A stretch of 64,000 nt of DNA from CALEMW01 sp964343835 (GCA_964343835.1 CAYFKR010000001.1:124001-188000), one strand, 5' to 3'. Shown: positions 50,385 through 59,977, counted from the stretch's first letter. Numbers and translations: made by a program. Notes: a model not told the origin generated them from the letters alone.

Positions 50385-53198
50385 ATGCGCCGCTGGATCG
50401 CCATCGTCTGCTTCTTCCTGTCGGGGGCCGCCGGGCTCATCGACGAGATCGTCTGGATCAAGCGGTCCTCGCTGGTCTTCGGTTCCACCACCTTCGCCCT
50501 CAGCACCGTGCTGGCCGTGTTCTTCGGCGGCCTGGCCCTGGGCAGCGAGATCTTCGGGCGCATCGGCCGCCGCATCGCCCGCCCCATCCGCGTGTACGCC
50601 CTGCTGGAGCTGGCCCTCGGCGTCATGGCGCTGCTGAGCCTGAAGGCGTTCGACCTGCTCGAGGCGCCCTACGGGGCGGTCTACCGTGCTCTCGGTGAGG
50701 GAGAGGCGGCATCGCCGGTGCTGCTGACGATCCGCGTGGGGTTCGTGGCGCTCGTGCTGCTGCCTCCGACGGTGGCCATGGGCGGCACCCTGCCGCTGTT
50801 CGTCCGGCAGTTCGCCGTGAGTCGACACCGGTTGGCGGGCGAGGTGGGTTTCCTGTATGGCGTGAACACCCTGGGCGCGGCGGCCGGCGCGGCGGCGGCG
50901 GGGTTCGTGCTGTTGCCGGCCCTCGGGCAACAGGGGTCGATCCTCGTGGCGGCGGTCCTGAACGCCGCGGCGGGTGGCCTGGCCCTCGCGTTCCGTCCCG
51001 ACGGCGACGGCTTGCCCGTCGACGAGGCGCCTCCCGCGGACTCGGCCGACACCCGCCGCCTGCGCCTGGTGGCGTCCCTCTTCCTGCTGACCGGACTCGC
51101 GGCCTTGGCCGCCGAGGTGGTCTGGACGCGCTTCCTCTCCCTGCTGGTCCGCAACTCGGTGACCACGTACACCCTGGCTCTGTCGGTGGTGCTGGTGGGG
51201 ATCGTGGCGGGCAGCTGGCTCGCTGCGCGCCTATGGGATCGCCGGGTGCCCCTGGCACCGGCCTTCGCGGCCCTGCAGGCCGGGGCCGGCCTGGTGCTGC
51301 TCGTCCTGACGGGCCTCTCGACGGACGTTTGGCTGGGCCTCGGCGAGGGCGTGGCGCCCTTCGCCCTGCTCATGCTGCCGCCGGCGATCCTCTCCGGCGC
51401 GTCGTTCCCGCTGGCGGTGAAGCTGGCAGCGGGCGCAGGCGGCGACGCGGTGCGCGCCGTGGGGCGATTGACGGCGCTGAACACGCTGGGCGGTATCGTC
51501 GGCTCGATGGTGGCGGGGTTCTGGCTGCTGCCGGCGCTGGGGTTGCAGGCGTCGCTGCTGATCGTGACGGGGCTGTCGACGGCCGCGGCCGTGCTGGCCC
51601 TGCTGCTGTTGGACCGGCCGGCGGGTCGCGGGGGACTGGTCCGGGCGGGGGCGGCGGCGGCCGTCGTGGTCGCCTGGGTGCTGATTCCCGCCTTCACCCC
51701 TGCCGACCTTCCCGACGACTACCTCGCCCTGGGCGGCAAGGTCGTGGACTCCGCCGAGGGTTACGGCTCCACCCTGTCGGTCGTGTCCCGCGACGGCGAC
51801 CGCCACCTGCTCATCGACCGTCTCTGGCAGGGCCGCGAGTCCAAGGGCCACCAGATCATGGCCGCCCACGTGCCCGCCATGCTGCACCCGGCGCCCCGGT
51901 CGGTGCTGGTGATCGGCCTGGGCGTGGGCCAGACCGCCAGCCGGTTCCTGATGCACGGCGCCGAGCGGCTGGACTGCGTGGACATCGAGCCCGCCGTGTT
52001 CCCGGTGGTGCGCCGCAACTTCGACAGCGCCTGGATGGACGACCCGCGCGTGTCCGCCATCCCCGACGACGGTCGCACCTTCGCCACCCACACCGCCCGC
52101 ACCTACGACATCGTGTCCATCGAGGTGGGGCAGGTGTTCCGCCCCGGCGTCGACGCCTTCTACACCCGCGAGTTCTACGCCCATGCCCGCGAGCGCCTGG
52201 AGCCCGGAGGACTGGTGGCCCAGTTCGTGCCGCTGCCCTTCCTGGGCGAGACGGAGCTGCGCCGCATCCTCGCCACCTTCCTGGAGGCGTTCCCCGAGGC
52301 GGTACTCTGGTCCAACGCCAACGAGCTGCTGCTGATCGGATCGGCGGACGGACCGGTGATCCTCGGGTCCGCCGCCCTGGAGCGCCTCTCCTCGACGCCT
52401 GCCCTGAAGGCCGACCTGGCCTGGAGCCACTGGGGTGGGTCCCGCGAGCATCTGGATCGGCCCACGGCGCTACTCGGAGGGTTCCTGTGCGGGACGGAGG
52501 ATCTGATACGCCTCGCCGCCGATGCCGAGCCCCTGGTGGATGACCGTCCCGACCTGGCCTACGCCACCATGAAGGCCGATGCGGAGGTGGATGCCGAGAC
52601 GGCCCTGGTACCGTTGATCGCGGACCATCTTTCGCCCTTCGCGACCGTGCTCGGCGACGGCGCCGCCCTGGATGCCGACGGCCTCGCCTATGCCCGTGAG
52701 ATCCGTCAGGGCAACCTGCGCGACATCATGGTGGGGGCCCGCCTGCGCCTGGAGCGCGAACGCCTGGGGCGCGACGGGGCCGCAGCGGTGCTGGCGTCGG
52801 TGGACGCCCTGGCCCGGTCCTATCCCGAGAACCGCCACCCGGCCCGCATGGCAGGTGAGCTGCGCAACCTGCTGGAACGGTTCGGCGAGGCGGCCACGCT
52901 CCTGGAGCCCGTGGTGGAGCGCGCCCCGTCCGACCCCGACGCCCGCCGCGCCCTGGCCCTGGCCCTGACCCGTTCGGGACGCCTGGACGCCGCCATCGGC
53001 CACCTGCGCACCCTGCTCGGCGCAGCCCCCCGAGACGCCGGCGCCCACACCATGCTCGGTGCCTGTTATGCAGAGCAGGGCCGGTACCGTGAGGCGGCGG
53101 AGCATTTCCGCCGCGCCCTGGCCCTGGACCCCACCGACACCGCCGCGCACGGCATGCTCGGGCGGGTCGAAGCCGCCCTCGCACGCTCGCCGCGCTAA
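50385..53198 (+). CDS. membrane protein fused to spermidine-synthase-like domain and TPR tail
   Basis: A 937-residue paralogue of the protein at 2396-4894. The membrane part begins IAIVCFFLSGAAGLIDEIVWIKRSS and repeats LAALAAEVVWTRFLSLL. The soluble Rossmann domain has SVLVIGLGVGQTASRFL, CVDIEPAVFPVVRRNFD, DDGRTFA and DIVSIEVGQVF, without the usual aminopropyltransferase Asp pair in full. Residues ~780-930 form TPRs (ALALDPTDTAAHGMLG). ATG 50385, preceded by AGGGA, is preferred over GTG 50328. Substrate unknown. Confidence 0.8.
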   Translation: MRRWIAIVCFFLSGAAGLIDEIVWIKRSSLVFGSTTFALSTVLAVFFGGLALGSEIFGRIGRRIARPIRVYALLELALGVMALLSLKAFDLLEAPYGAVYRALGEGEAASPVLLTIRVGFVALVLLPPTVAMGGTLPLFVRQFAVSRHRLAGEVGFLYGVNTLGAAAGAAAAGFVLLPALGQQGSILVAAVLNAAAGGLALAFRPDGDGLPVDEAPPADSADTRRLRLVASLFLLTGLAALAAEVVWTRFLSLLVRNSVTTYTLALSVVLVGIVAGSWLAARLWDRRVPLAPAFAALQAGAGLVLLVLTGLSTDVWLGLGEGVAPFALLMLPPAILSGASFPLAVKLAAGAGGDAVRAVGRLTALNTLGGIVGSMVAGFWLLPALGLQASLLIVTGLSTAAAVLALLLLDRPAGRGGLVRAGAAAAVVVAWVLIPAFTPADLPDDYLALGGKVVDSAEGYGSTLSVVSRDGDRHLLIDRLWQGRESKGHQIMAAHVPAMLHPAPRSVLVIGLGVGQTASRFLMHGAERLDCVDIEPAVFPVVRRNFDSAWMDDPRVSAIPDDGRTFATHTARTYDIVSIEVGQVFRPGVDAFYTREFYAHARERLEPGGLVAQFVPLPFLGETELRRILATFLEAFPEAVLWSNANELLLIGSADGPVILGSAALERLSSTPALKADLAWSHWGGSREHLDRPTALLGGFLCGTEDLIRLAADAEPLVDDRPDLAYATMKADAEVDAETALVPLIADHLSPFATVLGDGAALDADGLAYAREIRQGNLRDIMVGARLRLERERLGRDGAAAVLASVDALARSYPENRHPARMAGELRNLLERFGEAATLLEPVVERAPSDPDARRALALALTRSGRLDAAIGHLRTLLGAAPRDAGAHTMLGACYAEQGRYREAAEHFRRALALDPTDTAAHGMLGRVEAALARSPR

Positions 53199-53215
53199 TC
53201 GATCAGGAAGAAAGC

Positions 53216-53611
53216 CTACCAGGCATCGCCGGGTCGGGGATCCTCCCCGGTCCACCCGCCGTCGCGATGCGTCGCCTTCACGTAGGTGGTGATGCCGCCG
53301 CGCACGTACCACTTGGCGTCGATCTCCAGGAAGCGCGGGGACATGAGGGAGACGAGGTCGTCCAGGATCTCGTTGGTGACGGCCTCGTGGAAGGCGCCCT
53401 TGTCGCGGAACGTCCACAGGTAGAGCTTCAGGGACTTCAGCTCCACGCACAGGTCGCCCGGCATGTAGCGGATGCGGAAGTGGGCGAAGTCCGGCTGCCC
53501 GGTGAGGGGGCAGAGGCAGGTGAACTCGGGGCAGTCGAAGAGGATCTCGTAGTCCCGCTCCGTCTGGGGGTTCGGGAACGACTGCAGGTCCTTGGACGGC
53601 TGGCTGGGCAT
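53216..53611 (-). CDS. queF: NADPH-dependent preQ0 reductase QueF
   Basis: A 131-residue unimodular QueF, converting 7-cyano- to 7-aminomethyl-7-deazaguanine. PEFTCLCPLTGQPDFA holds the catalytic cysteine (Cys34 by alignment with the known enzyme), and SLKLYLWTFRDKGAFHE is the family motif for NADPH and the substrate-binding Glu76. It runs convergent to the preceding gene. It contributes preQ1 to the queuosine pathway with QueG. Confidence 0.95.
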   Translation of the reverse strand: MPSQPSKDLQSFPNPQTERDYEILFDCPEFTCLCPLTGQPDFAHFRIRYMPGDLCVELKSLKLYLWTFRDKGAFHEAVTNEILDDLVSLMSPRFLEIDAKWYVRGGITTYVKATHRDGGWTGEDPRPGDAW

Positions 53612-53645
53612 GGGGACGACCTCCGTTGATGACCCCGCAACAGTA

Positions 53646-53677
53646 GACGGGGCCCCGCCCGCAGGCAAGGCCCCGTC
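53646..53677 (-). terminator. terminator after the third subtilase
   Basis: GACGGGGCC and GGCCCCGTC form a 9-bp stem with a 14-nt loop, 24 nt beyond the protease stop. Confidence 0.6.
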
Positions 53678-53700
53678 GTGATCGGGTCCGGAGGCGGTCG

Positions 53701-56700
53701 CTACTTCACGAGCGCCATGCGGTCCACGAAGCGGTGACCCGGGGCGGTCACCTTGTAGAAGTACACGCCCGACGGGAGCGGGCGACCGCGGTCGTCGTCG
53801 CCGGACCAGGTCACGGTGTGGACGGCGGCCGTCATGGCCTCGTCCACCAGCACGCGCACCAGGCGGCCCGAGACGTCGTAGATCCGCACGTCCACCTGGC
53901 CGGGCTCGGGCAGGGCGAAGCGGATGGTCGTGACCGGGTTGAACGGGTTGGGGAAGTTGGGCTCCACGCGGAAGGCCGTCGGCACGGCGTCGCCCGGGCC
54001 GTCCTCCACGCCGGTGCCCTGGGTGCAGCCCTGGCCGAGGGCGCCGATCTGGCCGCAGGCGCCGGCGTTGTCCACGTGGCAGGGGGAGTCGTCGCGCAGG
54101 GTGTAGTCGCCGGCGACCGCATCGCAGAAGATGGGGTCGACGGAGATGTTGCCGTCGCTGCCGGTGGGGTCGGTGACGCCGCCGTACTGGGTGCCGTCGT
54201 TGCCGTACACGTCGTTGCACGAAAACGTCGGGGTGGCGCTGACCACGTTGATGCCGTTGGGCTGGCCGGCGCCGCCGGTGTTGAAGGCCACGAGGTTGTT
54301 GCTCACCGGCAGGCTGGACCCGAACAGGTACACGCCGCCGGAGGCGCTGCCGCCGCTGTTGGCGGTGAAGGTGTTGCCGTCGACGGAGCCGCTCGCCGCA
54401 TCCTGCGAGTAGAGGCCGCCTGCGAAGAACACCGCCGAGTTGCGGGCCACCACCGACGCCGTCAGGTCCAGGCTGCCGGCCAGCTGGTGGATGCCGCCGC
54501 CGGAGTGGGCCGCGTTGTCCTCGGCCACCAGGCTGTCGATCACGACCGTGGCGTTCTCCGTGGCCACGCCGCCGCCGCTCATGAAGGTGGCGTCGCCGGT
54601 GTAGCCGTTGGCGCTGACGACGTCGCCCAGCATGGTCAGGGCGCCGCCGCCCACGTACAGGCCGCCGCCCTTCACCTTGGCGTTGTTGTTCGTGATGGTC
54701 GTGTGGTCGGTGACCAGGCTCAGCGAACCGGTGCCCGGCACGGCGTACACGCCGCCGCCGGTGTTCACGCCGTCGTGGCCGCTGATGGTCACGTTCTCCA
54801 GCGTCAGGTCCGTGGCGTGGGCGAAGATGCCGCCGCCCAGGGGAGCCGTGAGGCTCACGGTGGAGGTGTTGTCCTCGATCACGCAGTCGCGCAGGGTCGG
54901 TGCGCCGCCGCTGACGTACAGCCCGGCGCCGTGCACGGCGCTGTTGCCGTGGACGTGCACGTTTTCCAGCAGGGCGGAGGAGTTGTACAGCAGCACGCCG
55001 CCGCCGCCGCCGAAGTTCGAGGCGTCGCCCACGTCGTTGCCCGTCACGTCGATGTTGCGCAGGGTCGGCGAGGTGCCGTTGAGCACCACGCCGCCGCCGA
55101 AGTCTCCCGAGTCGGGAATGCCGTTGTAGTTCTTGCCGCCGCCGCCGGTGCAGCGGAAGCCGTCGATCACGAGGGCCGTCGTCGCGCCGCCGGAGACCTG
55201 GAGGGCCGTGTTGGAGACGTTGGCGGTGATCACCGTGGGCGTGCCCACGGGATCACGGGTCGACCAGGTGTCGTCCCAGCCGCCGAGCACGTGGAACTCG
55301 GTGGCGGGCACCACGATGGGGCCGGTCATGGGCGTGGACGCCTTGATGGCGATGGTGTCGCCGGGCGAGGCCATGTTGAAGGCGTCGGTGATGTACTCGA
55401 ACTCCTCGGGCACCTTCTGGAACGAGTCGCCCAGGGCCCGCAGCAGGTTGATGCGGCCGGCGCCGAGCTGACCCTCGTAGCCGGGGTTCAGGCCGTCGAT
55501 GTCGTCGCAGGTGTTCAGCAGGAGGTTGCTGACCTGGGTGCGGCTCCAGCCCGGGTTGGCGGACCAGATCAGGGCCAGGGCGCCGCAGGTGATGGGCGAG
55601 GAGAACGACGTGCCCTGCACCGTGCCGTAGGTCAGGGTGTCGCTGGCGTGGTCGTACCACGTGGAGGTGATGTTCACGCCGGGAGCCGAGCACTCCACCC
55701 AGGTGCCGTAGCTGCTGAAGGTGGCCTTGGTGTCCGCGCTGGTGGTGGCGGCCACGCCCAGCACGTCGGGGTGGGTGTTGAGGTAGCTGGCCACGGTGTC
55801 GTCGTCGTTGCCGGCGGCGGTCACCACGATGGCGCCCTCGTCCACGCAGTGGGTCACCGCGAAGCTCAGGTAGCTGCTGCTGCCCCAGCTGCAGTTGATC
55901 ACGTGGGCGCCGTTGCTGGCGGCGTAGATCATGCCGGCCGACGCGTAGCTCATGACCACCACGCCCAGGGTCTCGCCGGCGGGCAGGTAGCCCACGCGGA
56001 CGGGCATGATCTTGCAGCCGCGGGCCACGCCGGCCACGCCCACGCCGTTGTCAGTGATGGCGGCGGCCACACCGGCGCAGGCGGTGCCGTGGCTCTCGAA
56101 GTCGTAGGGGTCGTTGTCCACGAACTGCATGTCTTCGCCGGGCCAGCCGGCACTGGGGCTCAGGTTCACGAAGTCCCAGCCGCGGATGTCGTCGATCTTG
56201 CCGTTGTTGTCGTCGTCCACGCCGGGCGAACCGTAGTACTCGGTCCAGTTGGTCCAGATGGCGCCGCCCACGCTGTCGGGGTGGGGGCCGCCCAGATCGG
56301 GGTGATCCCACGCCACGCCCGAGTCCACGATGGCGATCACGATGTTGGTGTCGCCGTACGTCTCGGCCCAGCCGCCCACGGCGCGGATGTCCTTGCCGCC
56401 GGGCACGGTGTTGCGCAGGAACCACTGGTTGTTGAGCTGGGGGTCGTTGGGCACGTTGGTCATGTAGTGCATCTCGTCCTTCCAGACCTCGGCCACCTCG
56501 GGCAGGTCCAGGAAGTCGTCGCGCACGCGGTCCAGGTCCAGGTGCTCGGGGAAGGACGCGGCCCAGTGCAGCCGCAGGTCCGGGAGTCCGGACTTGGACG
56601 GGGCGCCCTGGGCGGGGTACAGTTGCTCGAGATCCCGCACGCCGTGGCGCTTGGCCAGGGCGTCGAGGCCTTCGAGGTCCACGCCGACCACGTCGCCGGA

Positions 56701-56841
56701 CTTGTCCACGACGGGGAAGGTGTCGTCCTCGAGCACGAGGATCAGGCGGCCGGGCACGTAGCCGGCGAAGGTGTCGGCGAGGGCCGGAGCGGCCGCCATG
56801 ACGACGCCGATCAGCAGCAGTGGTAGGGCGAACCTCTTCAT
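53701..56841 (-). CDS. secreted S8 subtilisin-like protease with beta-helix and C-terminal sorting tail
   Basis: A 1046-residue protein. A signal peptide ends at ALA (residue 22). The catalytic triad is Asp173 (IVDSGVAWDHPDL), His251 (HGTACAG) and Ser412 (GTSFSSPITCG), with DDDNNGKIDD as a likely calcium loop. From ~490 to ~930 a right-handed beta-helix shows repeating phrases such as GGGVVLNGTSPTLRNIDVTGN and GGGVATENATVVIDSLVAEDN. The end has NPFNPVTTIRFAL and SGVYFYKV. The beta-helix replaces the PKD array of the other two subtilases. Extracellular digestion of polymers is likely; substrate unknown. Confidence 0.92.
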   Translation of the reverse strand: MKRFALPLLLIGVVMAAAPALADTFAGYVPGRLILVLEDDTFPVVDKSGDVVGVDLEGLDALAKRHGVRDLEQLYPAQGAPSKSGLPDLRLHWAASFPEHLDLDRVRDDFLDLPEVAEVWKDEMHYMTNVPNDPQLNNQWFLRNTVPGGKDIRAVGGWAETYGDTNIVIAIVDSGVAWDHPDLGGPHPDSVGGAIWTNWTEYYGSPGVDDDNNGKIDDIRGWDFVNLSPSAGWPGEDMQFVDNDPYDFESHGTACAGVAAAITDNGVGVAGVARGCKIMPVRVGYLPAGETLGVVVMSYASAGMIYAASNGAHVINCSWGSSSYLSFAVTHCVDEGAIVVTAAGNDDDTVASYLNTHPDVLGVAATTSADTKATFSSYGTWVECSAPGVNITSTWYDHASDTLTYGTVQGTSFSSPITCGALALIWSANPGWSRTQVSNLLLNTCDDIDGLNPGYEGQLGAGRINLLRALGDSFQKVPEEFEYITDAFNMASPGDTIAIKASTPMTGPIVVPATEFHVLGGWDDTWSTRDPVGTPTVITANVSNTALQVSGGATTALVIDGFRCTGGGGKNYNGIPDSGDFGGGVVLNGTSPTLRNIDVTGNDVGDASNFGGGGGVLLYNSSALLENVHVHGNSAVHGAGLYVSGGAPTLRDCVIEDNTSTVSLTAPLGGGIFAHATDLTLENVTISGHDGVNTGGGVYAVPGTGSLSLVTDHTTITNNNAKVKGGGLYVGGGALTMLGDVVSANGYTGDATFMSGGGVATENATVVIDSLVAEDNAAHSGGGIHQLAGSLDLTASVVARNSAVFFAGGLYSQDAASGSVDGNTFTANSGGSASGGVYLFGSSLPVSNNLVAFNTGGAGQPNGINVVSATPTFSCNDVYGNDGTQYGGVTDPTGSDGNISVDPIFCDAVAGDYTLRDDSPCHVDNAGACGQIGALGQGCTQGTGVEDGPGDAVPTAFRVEPNFPNPFNPVTTIRFALPEPGQVDVRIYDVSGRLVRVLVDEAMTAAVHTVTWSGDDDRGRPLPSGVYFYKVTAPGHRFVDRMALVK

Positions 56842-56944
56842 CGTCGCGTCCTTTCGCGTGGAGCGCGGGGGTCTCGGCGGGGAAAACAGGGTTTCATCTC
56901 ATGATACGACACATCATCCGATTCTTCAACGGGGCGGCTCCAAG

Positions 56945-58093
56945 TTGAACGTAGCCTTCCTCGAACCCTACGACGGCGGCTCCCATCGGGCCTTCCGGGA
57001 GGGCCTCGCCGCCCACTCCCGTCACGCGATCACGTCGCTGACCATGCCCGCCCGCTTCTGGAAATGGCGGATGCGAGCCGCTTCGGTGGTGTTCGCCGAC
57101 CGCCTGGCCGCCGCCGGCGACGACTACGACCTGCTGTTCTGCACCGACATGCTCAACACGGCCGACCTGCGCGGCCTGTTGACGCCGCCCCTGGATCGCC
57201 GGCCCCTGCTGCTCTACATGCACGAGAACCAGCTCACCTACCCGCTGTCGCCGGACGAGGAGTTCGACTTCCACTTCGGCTTCACCAACATCCTGAGCTG
57301 CCTCGCGGCCGACCGCGTGGTCTTCAACTCCGCCTTCCACCGCGACCTGTTCCTGGACAACATCTCGGGCTACATCGGCCGCATGCCCGACGGCGTGCCT
57401 CCCGGCCTGCGGGAACGCCTGGCGGCCCGCTGCACGGTGCTGCCGGTGGGCATCGCCCGCCCGCCCCGCCCCGACGACGACTTCGCCCCCTACCTGGGCG
57501 CTCCCTGCGACCCCGATACAGGCCCCGGCTGGCCCCGCTCCGCCGACGCCCCCGTGCTGCTCTGGAACCACCGCTGGGAGTTCGACAAGCGCCCCGAGTG
57601 GCTGATCGCGGCCCTCACGACCCTGGCGGCCGAGGGCATGGACTTCCGCCTGCACTTGCTGGGCGAGACCCGCCGGCGCGACGGGGTCTTCGAGCCCTTG
57701 CGCGACGCCCTGGGCGACCGCATCCTGGGCTGGGGCCACGAACCGGACCGAGGCGCCTACGGCAGCGTCCTGGAGACCAGCGACATCGTGGTGAGCTGCG
57801 CCGCCCAGGAGTACTTCGGCATCTCGGTGGCCGAGGCCGTGCAGGCCGGCTGCTACCCCGTGCTGCCCCGGGAACAGGTGTACCCCTCCCTCTACGGCAC
57901 TCGCTGCAAGGGGCGCCACCTGTACGACGGCCCCGAAGGGCTGACCGATCTGCTGCGCGACGTGATTGCCGGCCGCTGCGGCCACGTCTGCTCCCTGCCC
58001 CTGGACTGCGACGCCTACCGCTGGCCGCGGCTCGCGCCGCTCTACGACGACCTGTTCGACGAGGTGGTGGCCGACCATGCCGCGACGTCCTGA
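56945..58093 (+). CDS. DUF3524 glycosyltransferase (tRNA-queuosine mannosyltransferase-like)
   Basis: A 382-residue GT4-type protein. The N-terminal DUF3524 motifs are present: LEPYDGGSHRAFREGLA, LYMHENQLTYPLSPDEE and VVFNSAFHRDLFL. The GT-B C-terminal half has ILGWGHEPDR and CAAQEYFGISVAEAVQAGC, the sugar-nucleotide loop. Animal DUF3524 protein (GTDC1/QTMAN) mannosylates queuosine in tRNA-Asp; whether this bacterial member does so is inference, supported by queF and queG nearby. TTG 56945 is the only likely start before the conserved strand. Overlaps the HAD gene by 17 nt. Confidence 0.82.
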   Translation: MNVAFLEPYDGGSHRAFREGLAAHSRHAITSLTMPARFWKWRMRAASVVFADRLAAAGDDYDLLFCTDMLNTADLRGLLTPPLDRRPLLLYMHENQLTYPLSPDEEFDFHFGFTNILSCLAADRVVFNSAFHRDLFLDNISGYIGRMPDGVPPGLRERLAARCTVLPVGIARPPRPDDDFAPYLGAPCDPDTGPGWPRSADAPVLLWNHRWEFDKRPEWLIAALTTLAAEGMDFRLHLLGETRRRDGVFEPLRDALGDRILGWGHEPDRGAYGSVLETSDIVVSCAAQEYFGISVAEAVQAGCYPVLPREQVYPSLYGTRCKGRHLYDGPEGLTDLLRDVIAGRCGHVCSLPLDCDAYRWPRLAPLYDDLFDEVVADHAATS

Positions 58094-58880
58094 CCCCCGC
58101 GCCTGCCTGATCGACGTGGAAGGCGTGCTGGTGCGCGACAAGAGCTACAGGCCCGTGGACGGCTCTCCCGAGTGGTTCGCGGACCTCGCGGACCGGGGCC
58201 TGGCGCGGGTGCTGGTGAGCAACAACACGACCTTTGCACCGGAGGAGCTGGCCGAGGCCCTGCGCGGCGCCGGGTTCGAGGTGACGGTGGACGACATCGT
58301 GGGCGCCCTGGGCACCGGGGCCCGTCTCCTGGCCGGCTGGGGTCGCACCCGTATCCTCTGGCTGGGCGCGCCCCGCCTGGCCGACTGGTGGCGGGAGCAG
58401 GGGTTCGAACTGGTGGATGGGGGTCCGTGCGACGCCGTCGTCCTGGGCGTGAACCCCGACCTGACGGTGGAGGAACTGGACGCCGCCATCCCCACCCTGG
58501 CCGACCACGGGGCCGAGCTCGTGGCCCTGCACCGCAACATCTTCTGGCTCGACGCCGACGGGAAACGTCGCTGCGGGCCCGGGATGGTCGCCTCCGCCCT
58601 GGAGCATCTGGCGTCGCGGGAGACCGTCGTGATCGGCAAGCCGAAGGAGCGGATCTACCGGGAAGCCCTGAAAAGGGTTGGCGTCGAGGCCTCCGACGCC
58701 CTATTCATATCGGACGACCCGGTGGCCGATCTCGTGACCGCGAAACGCATGGGCATGGCCACCGCCTTCGTCCTCTCCGGCAAGTACAGGGACCACGGCG
58801 TCCTGTCGGAGATGGACCAGGACGACTGGCCCGACGTCATCGCCGTCCGACCGTCCGACCTCCGCGACGCGGAGTCCTGA
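58077..58880 (+). CDS. HAD-superfamily (NagD-like, class IIA) hydrolase
   Basis: A 267-residue phosphatase-like protein. Asp13 is the nucleophile in LIDVEGVLV, though the second acid of the usual DxD is Glu15. Motif II is VSNNTTF, motif III Lys in IGKPKERIY, and motif IV ISDDPVADLVTAKRMG. A class IIA cap lies between motifs II and III. The substrate is unknown; the overlap with the glycosyltransferase suggests a linked role. Glu at the general-acid position might lower phosphatase activity. Confidence 0.85.
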   Translation: MPRRPDPRACLIDVEGVLVRDKSYRPVDGSPEWFADLADRGLARVLVSNNTTFAPEELAEALRGAGFEVTVDDIVGALGTGARLLAGWGRTRILWLGAPRLADWWREQGFELVDGGPCDAVVLGVNPDLTVEELDAAIPTLADHGAELVALHRNIFWLDADGKRRCGPGMVASALEHLASRETVVIGKPKERIYREALKRVGVEASDALFISDDPVADLVTAKRMGMATAFVLSGKYRDHGVLSEMDQDDWPDVIAVRPSDLRDAES

Positions 58881-58898
58881 CCCTCCGAGGAGAACCAC

Positions 58899-59756
58899 GT
58901 GTCCGACGCCTCCAACAACCAGCTCGATCCCCAGCGCCTCGAGCAGCTCGCCATGACCGCCTGGGAGCTCGAGACCTTGCGCGGGGAGGACGCGCCGGAC
59001 GCCGAGGGCCGCCACGTCTTGATGAGGAGCCAGGAGCGCCTGGTCGCCGAGATGGAGAAGTGGCAGGACATCGACCCCGACAAGCGGTCCCAGCTCCGCC
59101 TCCGCCCCGAGGCCGACGCCGCTGTCCTGCTGATCCACGGCTCCACCGGCAACCCCTCGGACCTGCGCGGCCTCACCGACCACCTCTTCGAGCGCGGCTT
59201 CACGGTGGCCAACGTGCTGCTGCCCGGCCACGGCGTGGCCACCGCCGGCCTGCCCGACGTGAAGTGGAAGGCCTGCTACAACGAGGTCAAGCTGCGCTAC
59301 GACATCCTGGAACGGATCTACGGCACGGTCCACGTGGTGGGCTTCAGCTTCGGCGGCGCCCTGGCCATGCACCTGGCCAAGGCCGAGCAGCCGGCGTCCC
59401 TGGTGCTGCTGGCGGCCGCCCTGAATCCCAAGGTGGATTTCTGGACCCGGGTGAAGATCGCCCTTGGCCTGCATCACATCCCCTTCGTGCGCCGGCGCCT
59501 GGGCTGGAATCTCGAGGTCTTCGAGTGCATGGAGAAGGCCAAGTCGCTGGCCGGGAAGCTCCGCCTGCCGGTCTACGCCGCCCACTGCGAGGACGACGAC
59601 CGCATCGACAGCTCGTCCCTGCGCTTCCTGCAGCGCAAGATCCGACATCGCAACGCGCGCTTTCGGCTCTACCCGGACGGCGGCCACATGATCCTCGATT
59701 CCCACGGCCGCGACTCCCTCCACGCCGAGGTGGGGGAGTTCCTCAAGCGCCGCTGA
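58899..59756 (+). CDS. alpha/beta hydrolase, carboxylesterase/monoacylglycerol-lipase type
   Basis: A 285-residue protein. After ~75 helical residues: VLLIHGSTGNPSDL (oxyanion strand), nucleophile in VGFSFGGALAM, acid in HCEDDDRID, and the His in GGHMILDSHGRDSL. It resembles Est30-type carboxylesterases. GTG start 58899 is preceded by GAGGAG. Lipid-like acyl esters are the probable substrates. Confidence 0.85.
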   Translation: MSDASNNQLDPQRLEQLAMTAWELETLRGEDAPDAEGRHVLMRSQERLVAEMEKWQDIDPDKRSQLRLRPEADAAVLLIHGSTGNPSDLRGLTDHLFERGFTVANVLLPGHGVATAGLPDVKWKACYNEVKLRYDILERIYGTVHVVGFSFGGALAMHLAKAEQPASLVLLAAALNPKVDFWTRVKIALGLHHIPFVRRRLGWNLEVFECMEKAKSLAGKLRLPVYAAHCEDDDRIDSSSLRFLQRKIRHRNARFRLYPDGGHMILDSHGRDSLHAEVGEFLKRR

Positions 59757-59763
59757 TCGCACC

Positions 59764-59791
59764 GGGACCGATTGCGGATTGCAACGGTCCC
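59764..59791 (+). terminator. terminator after the alpha/beta hydrolase
   Basis: GGGACCG and TTGC pair with GCAA and CGGTCCC (11 bp, one bulged A) around GGATT, 7 nt after the stop. Confidence 0.65.
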
Positions 59792-59977
59792 TGCGTTCCC
59801 GCCGCGTCCCGCCGCCCGTCAGGACGCCTCCGGATCCCCTCCCGTTCCCCGTTCTTCCCCATTTGGGGCCGTCCTGCCCGGAAACGACCGTTTTTTAGTC
59901 AGGGGCACGGTAGTTGCTGTTCCGTGCTCCAGGGCAATGTCCCTGATGCACCAACCTGTCCCGAGGAGCACGACAGC

